This document shows, in pieces, positions 47,423-56,478 of a DNA stretch of 64,000 bases; the stretch's first letter is position 1, and each line of letters begins with the position of its first letter. The position numbers and the translations under genes were made by a program. The notes below the pieces were generated by a model. That model was given only the letters and a program-made list of their open reading frames with translations, did not search any database and was not told where the DNA came from. The stretch is from assembly GCF_008386575.1 (NCBI RefSeq), contig NZ_VUOA01000009.1, forward strand, positions 1 through 64,000, written 5' to 3'. Source of the DNA: Salinarimonas soli (GTDB taxonomy: Bacteria > Pseudomonadota > Alphaproteobacteria > Rhizobiales > Beijerinckiaceae).

Positions 47423-48619
47423 TCACGAGCCCTTGACGGCCGCGAAGCCGCGCCGGAACAGATCGCCGCCGAGCTCCAGCGCCCCGTCGAGCGCCCTCTG
47501 CGGCAGGCTCCCCACGCCGACCTCCTCGGCCGCGTAGAGGGGAATGTCGAGCGCCTGGATCTCGCCGCGGGTAATGCGCAGCCGTGCCACGGGGGCGCCC
47601 TGCTTCACCGGTGCGGTCAACGGTCCCGTGTAGAGAATCTTCGCCGAGATCCGCTCGTTCGCCCCGCGAGGGACGAGAACGCTGATCGGCTTCTTCGCGA
47701 TAAGCGGGACGGAGCGCTGAGACCCGCCGAACACCCTCGCTCCACCGACCGGCTCGCCCTCCGCGAAGAGCTGGCGCGCCTCGAAGGCGCGGAAGCCCCA
47801 GTCGAGGAGCTTGCGAGCCTCGTTGGCGCGGTCGCGGCTGTTCTTGAGCCCGTTCACCACCACGATCAGCCGCTGCCCGTTCTGGACCGCCGAGCCCACG
47901 AGGCCGAACCCGGACTCGTCGATGTTGCCGGTCTTCACCCCGTCCGCGCCGATATCCATCGACAGCAGCGGATTGCGGTTACGCTGGCGGATCCGGTTCC
48001 AGGTGAATTCTTCCTCCTTGAAGATCTTGTAGAGGTCCGGGTAGGTCTCGATGACATGGAGCGTGAGCTTGGCGAGGTCGCGGGCGGTGACCTTCTGGTC
48101 GGGATGCCCGAACCCGGTCGCGTTGCGGAACGTGCTGTTGGCGAGGCCGAGCTCCCGCGCCCGCGCCGTCATCATGCGGGCGAAGTTGTCCTCGTTGCCG
48201 GCGATACCCTCCGCGACCGCGATGGCCGCGTCATTGCCCGATTGAACGATGATGCCGCGCAACAGGTCGCCCAGCTTGATGCGGCTTCCCACCTGGGCGA
48301 ACATCGAGGATCCGCCCGACGGACCGCCGCCGCGCCGCCAGGCGCCCTCGGAGATCGGGAACTCGCTGTCGAGGGTGAGCTTGCCCTGCTTGAGCTGGTC
48401 GAACACCACCTCGACCGTCATGATCTTGGCCATGCTGGCCGGCGCCATCGGCTCGTCGGCGGCTTTCTCGAACAGGACGGTGCCGGAGCCGGCATCCACC
48501 AGGATCGCCTGCGGGGCGGCTGTCTGGAAGTTCTGCGCCAAGGCCGGCGGGGCGGCCAGCAGGGCCGCCAAGCCCAGGATCGTCAGAAGGTGCAGGCTCC
48601 AGGCTTCGACGCGACGCAT
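47423..48619 (-). CDS. dacC: D-alanyl-D-alanine carboxypeptidase (PBP5/6 type)
   Basis: 398 residues. It trims the terminal D-Ala of peptidoglycan stems in the periplasm. Signal peptide RRVEAWSLHLLTILGLAALL precedes the catalytic SxxK (PASMAKIM), SxN (QSGNDAAIAVA) and KTG (GVKTGNIDES). A C-terminal beta domain follows. The start is the Met before the signal. It forms part of the rlpA-dac-tmk-holB order. Confidence 0.94.
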   Translation of the reverse strand: MRRVEAWSLHLLTILGLAALLAAPPALAQNFQTAAPQAILVDAGSGTVLFEKAADEPMAPASMAKIMTVEVVFDQLKQGKLTLDSEFPISEGAWRRGGGPSGGSSMFAQVGSRIKLGDLLRGIIVQSGNDAAIAVAEGIAGNEDNFARMMTARARELGLANSTFRNATGFGHPDQKVTARDLAKLTLHVIETYPDLYKIFKEEEFTWNRIRQRNRNPLLSMDIGADGVKTGNIDESGFGLVGSAVQNGQRLIVVVNGLKNSRDRANEARKLLDWGFRAFEARQLFAEGEPVGGARVFGGSQRSVPLIAKKPISVLVPRGANERISAKILYTGPLTAPVKQGAPVARLRITRGEIQALDIPLYAAEEVGVGSLPQRALDGALELGGDLFRRGFAAVKGS

Positions 48620-48692
48620 GACCGGGCTCCAGATGTTGGCCGGCCGGACTGTGCGAAAACGTTCGCGAAAAAGCAACGCGCCCGGGGGCGGA

Positions 48693-49760
48693 TCAGCGCT
48701 CCGTCCGCAGGGAAACGAAGCGCTGGGGAGCCAGGCCCGCGAAGGGGTCGTCGCGACGGAACGAGGCCGTGTCATGCCCGGCGGGCGCGAAGAAGAGACC
48801 GGCGACGGTCGGACGATCGGCCCGAGCGTTGGACAGGCGCAGCGCAGGCCCGGCTGCGGCTGCCGCGCGGCCGAGGTCGTAGGGGCGCTCGGGCGGCATC
48901 GGGACGTTGCTGACTATGCGAGGCGGCTCGGCGCGCGTCTCGACCGGCGCCATCGCGAGGCGGGTCGGCACGACGGTGGGGCTCGCGACGAGCGCGGGTG
49001 CCTGCGGCGCCTGACGGAGGACGGGCAGCGTCCGGGTCTCGGGCTCGGCGCTCGCGACCATGACGGGCTGGGTGGTGCCCGGCATCGTGGCCGGGCGGCC
49101 GTCGGTCCGGAGCGAGGCCATCAGGATGCGGTCGTCGCTGCCCGCGAGGCTCGCCCGCCCCACGTAATCGACACGCACGCGCGCCGTCCCGACCTGACGG
49201 AACGACAGGGCGTCGGCGACTGACTGCGACACGTCGATGAGGCGGTTGGCGTGATAGGGGCCGCGGTCGTTCACCCGAACGATCATCGAGCGGCCGTTTG
49301 AGACGTTCGTGATGCGGGCATAGCTCGGAAGCGGCATCGTCGGATGGGCCGCCGAGACGGAATGCCGGTCGAATACCTCGCCGTTTGCGGTGCGGCGGCC
49401 GTGGAACGCGGAGCCGTACCAGGAAGCGAGACCCTCCCGGCTGTAGTTGCGATCCTCGCGGGGCACGTAAGTCCGACCGGCGACGCGGTAGGGTTGCCCG
49501 ATCTGATCGCGGCCGCCGCCTTTCGGCACGGGCTCACCCTCGGCGACCACGCGTGGGCTGGGCGCCACGCCGTATTTGGGATCGATCCCGCCCCCGCCCG
49601 CCACCCGCTGCTGCGAGCCGCAATTCGCGGTCAGGAGAGCCGCACCCGCCACGCAGGCGAGCTTCACGAGCGTGGGCGATACGAGCGCAGCACGCTTGGG
49701 CGAGATCGCGGCGGCGTCTGCCCCGGTCCGGTGGAACTGCATGCGATCTCGCCCCGTCAT
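48693..49760 (-). CDS. rlpA: Septal-ring lytic transglycosylase RlpA-like lipoprotein
   Basis: 355 residues. A lipobox LTANC at about residues 43-47 gives a lipoprotein. The double-psi beta-barrel region GLASWYGSAFHGRRTANGE and IVRVNDRGPYHANRLIDVS holds the catalytic Asp of RlpA. The C-terminal part is disordered and has no obvious SPOR domain. It cleaves denuded glycan at the septum. The start is uncertain by six residues (49760 or 49742). Confidence 0.9.
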   Translation of the reverse strand: MTGRDRMQFHRTGADAAAISPKRAALVSPTLVKLACVAGAALLTANCGSQQRVAGGGGIDPKYGVAPSPRVVAEGEPVPKGGGRDQIGQPYRVAGRTYVPREDRNYSREGLASWYGSAFHGRRTANGEVFDRHSVSAAHPTMPLPSYARITNVSNGRSMIVRVNDRGPYHANRLIDVSQSVADALSFRQVGTARVRVDYVGRASLAGSDDRILMASLRTDGRPATMPGTTQPVMVASAEPETRTLPVLRQAPQAPALVASPTVVPTRLAMAPVETRAEPPRIVSNVPMPPERPYDLGRAAAAAGPALRLSNARADRPTVAGLFFAPAGHDTASFRRDDPFAGLAPQRFVSLRTER

Positions 49761-49965
49761 TCCGATTATCGATTGCTAGCCGAACAGCTCCCAACGATCC
49801 GTTAAAGCGGACCTGAGGAGAAGACCCCATCACACGATTAAGCGTGAGTGTGGCGCGCCGGAAACAGCCGAGCTCGGTCGTTTCTCTGTCCGCCCAGCAA
49901 CGGTCGAAGTGGGGCGAGATTGCGGCAGCTTGGCCGCAACGTGGCGAGCATCCACAGCATGGGCC

Positions 49966-50196
49966 TCAAGTGTTGCCGCGTTGCTGCAGCAGCTGTCCCT
50001 CGACCGCACGGGAGCGGGTCATCAGCCGGTCGAGCTCGCGCAACGCATTGCGTTCGTCGGCCTGTGCATTCGCCACGATCTGTGGATCGCCGGCGAAGCG
50101 CTGGCGATCAAGGGCACCTCGCAGGACCCGCTCGATGCGCTCGCGCCGCTCGTCCAGGTCACGCAGCTCGGCTTCGAGAGTCGTGCGATCGGGCAT
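49966..50196 (-). CDS. Small coiled-coil hypothetical protein
   Basis: 76 residues, starting at MPDRTTLEAE after GGAGAC. It is highly charged and helical (LRDLDERRERIERVLRG, ERNALRELDRLMTRSRAVEG), predicted to be one long coiled coil. A long upstream frame on this strand is antisense to the penicillin-binding protein and is not real. No family is recognised. Confidence 0.6.
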   Translation of the reverse strand: MPDRTTLEAELRDLDERRERIERVLRGALDRQRFAGDPQIVANAQADERNALRELDRLMTRSRAVEGQLLQQRGNT

Positions 50197-50424
50197 GTCT
50201 CCGCTCCAGCAGTCCCGTAGGAGAACAACTGCATGTGGCTGAGCTTGGTTCAAGCTGCCAAATGCCGGGCCGGCACGCCTTCGTGCCATCGTCCACCGGA
50301 GAACCCATGAGCCCGGGCGCCCCAAGCAACGGCGACATCTTCCGATCTTGTGAAACCCATTCTCCGATCGCACATCGAGTGGGACGTGGCGCGTTCCGCG
50401 CCGCCGGAGGCCGTTCGGCACAGG

Positions 50425-52407
50425 ATGAAACGCCTTCTCGGGACGGCCGCCGTTCTGGCCGCCTTCGCCCTCCCCTCCCCCGTCGCGGCGGAGGAGGGCC
50501 GCTCGATCTGGGACCTGAGCCCGAAGGAGATCCGCACCCTCGTAGCGGCGCCGCAGGTGATGGTGACCCGTACCGCGACCGGTTGGGAATCCTATTGTCG
50601 CTGCCCGGTGGTGCTGAAGCCGGCCGAGATCCCCGAATCGGTGAAGAAGGCGATCATCGCCGTCGAGGACCGCCGCTTCCTCGAGCACGGCGGAGTGGAT
50701 TTCCGGGCGCTCGCGGCGGTGCTGCGTGGGGGACTCAGCCGGGGCGGCAGCACGATCCCCATGCAGCTCCTCAAGAATCTCGTGTTCCACGACCTCCAGC
50801 GCTCGGATCTTGTCAGCAAGCTGGAGCGCAAGCGCGCCGAGATCTGGCATGCGGGTGCCTTCGACGAAGCGGTCGGCAAGCAGGAGCTGCTCGCCGCCTA
50901 CCTGAACCAGATCGAGTTCGGTGGTCGCGAGATCGTGGGCCTTTATCGCGCGAGCCGGCACTACTTCCGCAAGGAACCGAAGGACCTCAACCTTTACGAA
51001 TCGGCCCTGCTTGCCGGGATGGTGCAGGCGCCCGCGCGCCTCAACCCGCTCAAGGAGTCCACGCGCGAGCGGGCGCACGAGCGGGCCAAGCTCGTCCTGG
51101 AGCTCATGGCGCAGCAGGGGCGAATCACCCGCGCCGAGCAGCAGCGCGCCTTGAAGCTCGGCATCCGTCCGGGAATCCTGCCGCCGTTCAAGATCCAGCC
51201 ACAGCCCTTCACCGAGTGGATCACCCAGGTCTGGGCCCCCGACCACGTGAAGGAAGGCGAGACCGTCCGTTTCTTCGTGACCCTCGACGCCCGCAGCCAG
51301 CGCCTCGCCGAACGAAATCTTGCCGAAATGGTGACGCAAGGCGCTATCCCGGCCGAGTACGAGGCTGGCGCCGTGATGATGACGGGCGACGGTCGGGTCA
51401 GGGCCATGATCGGGGGCATCGACTGGTCGAAGCGGCAGTTCAACACGGCCGTCAAGTCGCAGGTGCAACCCGGCTCGACGGCGAAGCTCGCTCTCATGGT
51501 GGCAGCCTGCGAGGCCGGCCGGAAGCCCACGAGCCCCATCCTTGACCTCCCCGTGACGGGTGACTGGCCCTCGAACGGCGCCGTCGGCTACCGGGGCCAG
51601 ACGACCTTGATGGAGGCGTTCGCCCAATCGCGGAACGCGGCGGCGGTGCGTCTTGCCTGGGAGATCGGCGTCAGGAAGGTCGCGGAGGTCAGCCGGGAAC
51701 TCGGCGTCGATCCCGGGGCCAATCCCGATTCGGCCTTCGTGCTCGGGACGTTCTCGACGAGCGTCATGACCATGACGGCAGCCTACGCGAGCGTAGCCAA
51801 CGGCGGCTTCCGGGTCGCTCCGAGCGGCGTGCTGGCCGTCGTCGACGGCCGCGGGCAGGTGCGCGCGAGCTTCATGGACCCCATCCGCACGCGGGTCATC
51901 CCGCAGCGCTGCATCGAGCCCACCCGGGCGATCCTTCGCGAGGTGGTGCGCAGCGGAACAGGGCGCGGCGCGAGTCTGCGATCCGCGGCGGTCTACGGCA
52001 AGACCGGCACGAGCACCGGCAACGCCGACGCCTGGTTCATCGGCTGGAGCGAGAGCCGGGTTCTCGGCGTCTGGATGGGCAAACGCCGGGATGTTCCCGG
52101 TGGAGCGCTCGCCGGAGGTGGCGCTCCGAGCGAGCTCTTCCGGCGGATTGCGGGCGGCGTCGGCGGCCTCGACGGCTCAGGTTCCGAGAAGCCCCCCGCT
52201 CAGTTGAGCCGCGCCCGATCGATCCCGGCCGCTCCGGAGCGCGTTCGCGAGCCGGTGGCCCGCACGGGCCCGGCCGACGAGATGGTGCCGAGGCGGCAGA
52301 CCCCGGCGCCGGACCGCGGCATCGCCCGCCTGCGGGCACCGCAGGAGGGGCCGGCCTGGCTCCGGGACCCCTGGTCAGAGATCGACGACTGGGTCGAGAC
52401 CTGGTGA
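50425..52407 (+). CDS. Class A penicillin-binding protein (transglycosylase/transpeptidase)
   Basis: 660 residues. The signal peptide MKRLLGTAAVLAAFALPSPVAA precedes the GT51 domain (IAVEDRRFLEHGGVD, GGSTIPMQLLKNL, AAYLNQIEFG). The transpeptidase domain has STAK in VQPGSTAKLAL, SxN in AQSRNAAAVRLA and KTG in YGKTGTSTGNADAWFIG. It polymerises and crosslinks peptidoglycan. There is no N-terminal anchor; it may be cleaved or use the signal as anchor. The Pro-rich C-terminus is unconserved. An earlier Met at 50350 is possible. Confidence 0.9.
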   Translation: MKRLLGTAAVLAAFALPSPVAAEEGRSIWDLSPKEIRTLVAAPQVMVTRTATGWESYCRCPVVLKPAEIPESVKKAIIAVEDRRFLEHGGVDFRALAAVLRGGLSRGGSTIPMQLLKNLVFHDLQRSDLVSKLERKRAEIWHAGAFDEAVGKQELLAAYLNQIEFGGREIVGLYRASRHYFRKEPKDLNLYESALLAGMVQAPARLNPLKESTRERAHERAKLVLELMAQQGRITRAEQQRALKLGIRPGILPPFKIQPQPFTEWITQVWAPDHVKEGETVRFFVTLDARSQRLAERNLAEMVTQGAIPAEYEAGAVMMTGDGRVRAMIGGIDWSKRQFNTAVKSQVQPGSTAKLALMVAACEAGRKPTSPILDLPVTGDWPSNGAVGYRGQTTLMEAFAQSRNAAAVRLAWEIGVRKVAEVSRELGVDPGANPDSAFVLGTFSTSVMTMTAAYASVANGGFRVAPSGVLAVVDGRGQVRASFMDPIRTRVIPQRCIEPTRAILREVVRSGTGRGASLRSAAVYGKTGTSTGNADAWFIGWSESRVLGVWMGKRRDVPGGALAGGGAPSELFRRIAGGVGGLDGSGSEKPPAQLSRARSIPAAPERVREPVARTGPADEMVPRRQTPAPDRGIARLRAPQEGPAWLRDPWSEIDDWVETW

Positions 52408-52470
52408 GGGCTCCGGACGCCCGCGTCGCCCAGGCGGGCTTGCGGGCGTCCGGCCCGTTCGTTCGCTGCC

Positions 52471-52785
52471 TCAGCGGGGGACGCGGGCGTTGAGCTGCTT
52501 GATGGACGAGGCGCCCCGCTTCTTGAAGAGCAGATCGAGTCCTTCGAGCATCAGCGCATGCATCTTCTTGCGCTCGGCGTGCGCGATGTCGCGCAGCTGA
52601 TCGTGCACCGCCGGCTCCAGATAGACCGACATCTGCTTCGCCCGCTCCTTCAGCGGGCGCAAGCGCTCCATCGAGGACGGCGACAGGGCGGGCGGCAGCT
52701 GGATCGCGTCGTGCTCGCCCTGGACGGACGAGGACACCGACGCGGCCACGATGGACTTGAGGCTGAGTTTAGGCGGCTTTGACAT
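52471..52785 (-). CDS. Ribbon-helix-helix protein paired with ParA
   Basis: 104 residues. The C-terminal part RAKQMSVYLEPAVHDQLRD and KKMHALMLEGLDLLFKKRG has the beta-helix-helix pattern of RHH DNA-binding proteins. The N-terminal part is flexible. It overlaps the ParA start-side gene end by 17 bases, which suggests it is the centromere-binding partner of that ParA. It resembles plasmid RHH-type partition proteins. Confidence 0.75.
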   Translation of the reverse strand: MSKPPKLSLKSIVAASVSSSVQGEHDAIQLPPALSPSSMERLRPLKERAKQMSVYLEPAVHDQLRDIAHAERKKMHALMLEGLDLLFKKRGASSIKQLNARVPR

Positions 52786-53431
52786 GCTTGGTCACCTGTG
52801 TCCGCTTGTCGGTGCTGGCCGAAGCCCGCTTCTCGATCCATGCCCAGAGCTTGCGGATTTCCTGCGCCGCCTGGCCCGAGGGGTTGTACTCCGTGACGCC
52901 CTTGCCGAGGCCGATGGCGTCCTGATGGTCCGTCCGGGCGACGACGTTCACGTCCGGCAACACCCCGAGCACGGCGAGGCCGTCGGCGGCGTCGCGATTG
53001 CGGTAGGAGCGCGGCGGCGTCTGGTTCAGCACGAAGGCGAAGCGCTTCTCCAGGCGGTAGATGGCCGCGAGGGTCGGCTTGAAGGCCCGCAGGTCCGCGG
53101 GCGTGGGCCGGCACGGGATGATGCAGAGGTCGGCGGCGCGGATCGCCGAGAGCGTCCCAGGGCTGTCGACGCCCGGCGTGTCGATGAAGACGTAGTCGTA
53201 GGCCGAGCCCTGGAGCACGCGCATCACGTCGGCGAGCTGCGTCTCGTCGACCTGGGCGACCTCCGGCGTCTCGCTCTGGCGGTGCTCCGCCCAGTCGCTC
53301 ACCGTGGCCTGACGGTCCATCTCCAGGATGCACACGTTGGCTCCGGCCTCCTGGGCCGCGACGGCCAGAGAGATGCAGAGCGTGCTCTTGCCGCTGCCGC
53401 CCTTCTGGGTCACGAAGGTGATGGCCTTCAT
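52769..53431 (-). CDS. ParA-family ATPase
   Basis: 220 residues. Deviant Walker A KGGSGKSTLCISLA, the Walker A' switch VCILEMDRQATVSDW and Walker B YVFIDTPGVD are clear. It is small, typical of type Ib ParA, PpfA-like or plasmid ParA. With the RHH partner it would position DNA or a cargo. The start Met is at 53431. The chromosome probably has a separate parAB elsewhere. Confidence 0.9.
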   Translation of the reverse strand: MKAITFVTQKGGSGKSTLCISLAVAAQEAGANVCILEMDRQATVSDWAEHRQSETPEVAQVDETQLADVMRVLQGSAYDYVFIDTPGVDSPGTLSAIRAADLCIIPCRPTPADLRAFKPTLAAIYRLEKRFAFVLNQTPPRSYRNRDAADGLAVLGVLPDVNVVARTDHQDAIGLGKGVTEYNPSGQAAQEIRKLWAWIEKRASASTDKRTQVTKHVKAA

Positions 53432-53505
53432 AGAAAGTCCCTTCTGGTTCCGGTCAGGGCCGCGGCGGGAAGTCGGCGCGGCCCGCGACGCTCCTTGAGG
53501 CCGGC

Positions 53506-53617
53506 GGATCAGGTGATCCTTTGACCGAAGGAGGCCGGTCTCCAGAAGTCGGCCAAGATGGTTAACGAACGGTTAAGCAAGGGGCGCGGGTCACAGGATC
53601 CGTTGATCCGCGGATCA
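53506..53617. promoter_or_regulatory. GATC-type palindromes and repeats upstream of the parA-like gene
   Basis: GGATC (53506-53510) and GATCC (53515-53519) form an inverted repeat around four bases. GGTTAA occurs twice in direct orientation five bases apart (about 53560-53577). TGATCCGCGGATCA (53604-53617) is a perfect 14-bp palindrome. Together they resemble an operator or centromere for the RHH protein, but this is inference. Confidence 0.4.
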
Positions 53618-53706
53618 TGGCCCGCTCCCCGCCGGCTGTTGACGGCCCACGACCGCCAGCCCTAAACAGGGCGAGCCTCGCGCCGCCGCTGCCGGGGCAC
53701 CTGACG

Positions 53707-53796
53707 GGAAGGGTGGCCGAGCGGTTTAAGGCAGCGGTCTTGAAAACCGCCGTGGGGGCAACTCCACCGTGGGTTCGAATCCCACCCCTTCCGCCA
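53707..53796 (+). tRNA. tRNA-Ser (anticodon UGA)
   Basis: 90 bases including an encoded CCA. The acceptor stem GGAAGGG pairs with CCCTTCC; the anticodon stem GCGGT/ACCGC holds loop CTTGAAA, giving anticodon TGA. A long variable arm typical of tRNA-Ser and the T-arm loop GGTTCGAATCC are present. To its right the sequence changes character, so its 3' end may be an att site. Confidence 0.97.
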
Positions 53797-54066
53797 ACTT
53801 ACCAGTGTAAGTCGTTGGCAAATCTGATGGATTTTCAACGACTGGTTTGATCGCCCTAACAATCACCCTAACACTTGCTCGTTAGGGGCTTCGCCGGGGT
53901 GGTGCGCAGCCCTGAACAGGCGCGGCGGTTCACTTCAGCCCCCTCCCCTGGCTAGGTGTTGCCATCATGGCATCCGAAAGACGCTTTGCGCGTTAGTGTT
54001 GCAGCGCCACAACCCGAATCATCTCAGGGTCTGATTAGGGTCCTCTCAATGAGCTTGGGGGCACCA
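53797..54066. other. Spacer right of tRNA-Ser, possible island junction
   Basis: 270 bases, more A/T-rich than the preceding 50 kb. The octamer CCCTAACA occurs twice (about 53853-53875), and a short hairpin-capable stretch follows the tRNA. No convincing coding frame, integrase or copy of the tRNA 3' end is seen. Confidence 0.4.
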
Positions 54067-54546
54067 ATGAGAACCATTGTCGTTGTGGCGTTGATCGCAG
54101 GAGCTTTGGGCGGCTGTGCGGGGGCCTCAGCCACTCGCACATCAGCCAACACGATGTTGATCGACGCCGGCGCAGCGCCAGCTTGCGGTTCACAAGGCGC
54201 GGCTCGGGTCGCGGCGAAAACCGCTGCCATCGAGACAATTCGCGCTGGCTATGACCGCTACATCATCGCCGGCGGCGCAGCTCAGAATAATGTGTCGGTC
54301 TCTCAGATGCCCGGCAGCTACCAGACGGCCGGCACCATGAACTATGGGCGCGGCTACGGCAGCTACAATGCCACGACCACCTATGTTCCCGGCCCTACGA
54401 TCGTAGCCGGGTCACATGATCGCCAGCTCTCGGTCGTCATGTTCCGTGAAGGCGAGCCGGGCGCGGAACAGGCTATTGATGCGAAGTCAGCTCTTGGACC
54501 CGAGTGGCAGGACCTCGTGAAGTCCGGCGTTCGCACCTGCCTTTGA
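54067..54546 (+). CDS. Hypothetical lipoprotein
   Basis: 159 residues. MRTIVVVALIAGALGGCAG is a lipoprotein signal with Cys at the LGGC box. The mature part is Ala-rich, then a Gly/Tyr/Thr-rich segment (GRGYGSYNATTTYVPGPT). QLSVVMFREGEPGAEQAIDA follows. Secreted and membrane-anchored; no function recognised. The start is the Met just before the hydrophobic stretch. Confidence 0.6.
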   Translation: MRTIVVVALIAGALGGCAGASATRTSANTMLIDAGAAPACGSQGAARVAAKTAAIETIRAGYDRYIIAGGAAQNNVSVSQMPGSYQTAGTMNYGRGYGSYNATTTYVPGPTIVAGSHDRQLSVVMFREGEPGAEQAIDAKSALGPEWQDLVKSGVRTCL

Positions 54547-54650
54547 TTGGGTGCGGCTAGCTCGGCACCTAGCCAAGGGGAGGCCACCACGGCCCGTCCT
54601 CGGCCGCACCTTGCTATTGTTTCGCATCAAAAACTGCGGGACCGCCGGAA

Positions 54651-54715
54651 GGTATGACCATGACGGTTATACCCTAGGGGATATGCAGGCCGGGGTATGG
54701 CCATCATGGCTATGC
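54651..54715. repeat. Two short imperfect palindromes (23-bp family)
   Basis: 54651-54673: a 23-bp imperfect palindrome starting GGTATGACCATGAC and ending GGTTATACC. 54694-54715: a second, similar copy starting GGTATGGCCATCATGGC. Both fit a GGTRTGxC ... YAYACC pattern that recurs at 63536-63586. They lie in an otherwise noncoding stretch. Confidence 0.6.
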
Positions 54716-54788
54716 AGGCGCTCCTGAACAAGGCTGCCAACCGGGCGGATAACGACGCCGCGCGGAGAACTTTCTTGGAAGGCGCGGA

Positions 54789-55472
54789 TCAGATCAGTAA
54801 CCAGCGGAAGACGCGCGAGATGAAGGCGCGGCCATCCCGCTCCACGGGGTCGGCGTGCGCCATCACGACCTTCTCGGCTGGCCAGGCAAGAATGCGCCTG
54901 AGCGAGTCGCGAGCGGCAGGCCGATCAACGAAGGCGAGGCGGAACTTTCGCGGGACCTCTGGCTCAGGGGCGGCCATCAGGTCGAGCCGAGCAACCAGAG
55001 CTCGCCACCCGATGAACCAGCCAGGCTTAAAGTGCTGGATCAGGTCGGTGAACAGCACGGTTCGGCTCGCACGGTGGAAGAACACCACCTCCGTGGCGAT
55101 AAGGTTTGGAACGTGGACCTGATCAAGGTCGCCGGCCCACGCGGCGTCGGGCGCATCGCCCAGGTCGATGTCGAACCTCAGGTCCTTGCGCCGCCGCGGC
55201 AGCCCCGGCGGGGCGTAGAGCTTCGCGGTCGGATAGGCGCGCTGCCAGTCAGCAAGAAACAGGTGGTGGTGTGCGTTGGGCGCGATCAGGTGGCGCACCT
55301 CCCCGAGCGCATCGACCGCTTCCCGAAGCCGTTCCGAGAGCGCCACGGGCGACCAGATGAACAGCCCGCCGTCCATCAGCCGGATGACCGCCATGCGGGT
55401 CGGGTAGCGGAAACCCGCGACGTCCACAACGGGGCCGTCAGCTAGCCAGATGTTGTCAGCAAATGTCAGCAT
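54789..55472 (-). CDS. DUF4336-domain protein
   Basis: 227 residues. MLTFADNIWLADGPVV, the His-rich APNAHHHLFLADWQRAYP and a later VVFFHRASRTVLFTDLIQHF match DUF4336, a family with a metallo-beta-lactamase-like layout and unknown role. It ends EKVVMAHADPVERDG. The start Met at 55472 fits the family N-terminus. It is in the accessory part. Confidence 0.8.
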   Translation of the reverse strand: MLTFADNIWLADGPVVDVAGFRYPTRMAVIRLMDGGLFIWSPVALSERLREAVDALGEVRHLIAPNAHHHLFLADWQRAYPTAKLYAPPGLPRRRKDLRFDIDLGDAPDAAWAGDLDQVHVPNLIATEVVFFHRASRTVLFTDLIQHFKPGWFIGWRALVARLDLMAAPEPEVPRKFRLAFVDRPAARDSLRRILAWPAEKVVMAHADPVERDGRAFISRVFRWLLI

Positions 55473-55521
55473 TGCAATGACCAGGGGTACACCGAGAGCG
55501 AGCGGTGGCCAAATGATTCCT

Positions 55522-55704
55522 TCAAGGCGCGCCCACGGCCGTGCCGGGGCGGCCCTCGCCGTCGGTCGAGCCGTCGAAGAATGACTTCCGCTGGGTCGGG
55601 CTCATGGCGAGCACGGCCGCGACCTCGCATTCGTGGCGCCATTCTTCGGACCAGGTGGAGACCTCGCGGCCGGCGAGGTGGGAATAAGCGGTAGGGTGGT
55701 TCAT
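55522..55704 (-). CDS. Small hypothetical protein (DUF7696-like)
   Basis: 60 residues, with STWSEEWRHECEVAAVLAMSPTQ in the middle and a Gly-rich C-terminus. The SEEWRHECEVxxVLxM core resembles a family of small phage- and plasmid-associated proteins. It would be cytoplasmic. No function known. It lies just upstream of the DUF4336 gene on the same strand and ends 50 bases from it. Confidence 0.45.
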   Translation of the reverse strand: MNHPTAYSHLAGREVSTWSEEWRHECEVAAVLAMSPTQRKSFFDGSTDGEGRPGTAVGAP

Positions 55705-55947
55705 GCCCCAGAGCTAGGGCGGTCCATGCGCCAGGGCTATCGCGCCGCTGCAACAGATCCCCTCCATTCCGTGGAGGGGTGCACCATGCGGGACACTCCT
55801 CCCTCGCATTTCCGTCGCTAAAAAAAATAGCGGGACAGCGGGGATCCGGTGCCCTGCCGTTCGAGGAAGGCCATGGGTAGCGTCCGTTCAGCCGGAACGT
55901 GACGAGTGGGCGTTGATTGCCTATGTTGAGCCAGAGGTGCCGATCCG
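55705..55947. other. Intergenic region with two hairpins
   Basis: CCCCTCCA (55759-55766) and TGGAGGGG (55772-55779) form an 8-bp stem; CGCTA (55816-55820), an A run and TAGCG (55828-55832) another. The second resembles a weak terminator in shape. No gene is apparent before 55948. Confidence 0.4.
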
Positions 55948-56478
55948 ATGATTGCCGACCCGACGCTCATTGAGCTCATGAAACATCTCGCATGGACGCC
56001 GCCGGCGATCGTACGAGAAGCGGGCGATATGAATTTCGCGAGCGAGGCCGCGTCATACGAACGGCAAATCGCTGAGAGCGAGAAGGAGCTTCAGATCTGG
56101 ATCGACACCGGTCGCCGGATCCGCGAAAGCCTCTGGAACATGGGTTTCGAAAGCTCTGACCGGGCCTCAACGGTGGAGTTCCTTACTAGCCTGATCGACA
56201 CATTCGAGAAAGGCCGGAAGGCGGAATTCAGGTTACTTGAGCGCCTTCAAAAGCGAATGAGGCGCGTCGAGAAGACCTTCCCGCCTGCACTCCGCCCGCG
56301 TGTTAAAGCGCAGCACGACAGGATGTTCTCAATTGGGCGCCGCTTCTATGAGGAGGGGCTGGATTACGCTGCCTTCCTCAGGGCGGCACGAGCAGAGTTC
56401 GATCCGGCGTCGCGTAGTGGACCTACGTTCGACAACCCCGACGACCTCGAGCGGTATCTGACCCAAGCCATCGCATGA
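55948..56478 (+). CDS. Helical hypothetical protein, first gene of RelE-like unit
   Basis: 176 residues. Most of it is helical and charged (SYERQIAESEKELQIWIDTG, LIDTFEKGRKAEFRLLERLQKRMRR), suggesting a coiled coil. No DNA-binding motif is recognised. Its last 4 bases overlap the start of the RelE-like gene, so the two are co-translated. A partner or antitoxin role is inferred from position only. It is larger than usual antitoxins. Confidence 0.7.
   Translation: MIADPTLIELMKHLAWTPPAIVREAGDMNFASEAASYERQIAESEKELQIWIDTGRRIRESLWNMGFESSDRASTVEFLTSLIDTFEKGRKAEFRLLERLQKRMRRVEKTFPPALRPRVKAQHDRMFSIGRRFYEEGLDYAAFLRAARAEFDPASRSGPTFDNPDDLERYLTQAIA

Noticed and set aside
50197-51627. A long minus-strand frame over the penicillin-binding protein
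   Set aside because: Only the last 76 codons (49966-50196) look like a gene with its own ribosome site; the rest is antisense to conserved PBP motifs.
53617-53850. A 77-codon frame across tRNA-Ser
   Set aside because: Its sequence is the tRNA itself; protein coding there is not credible.
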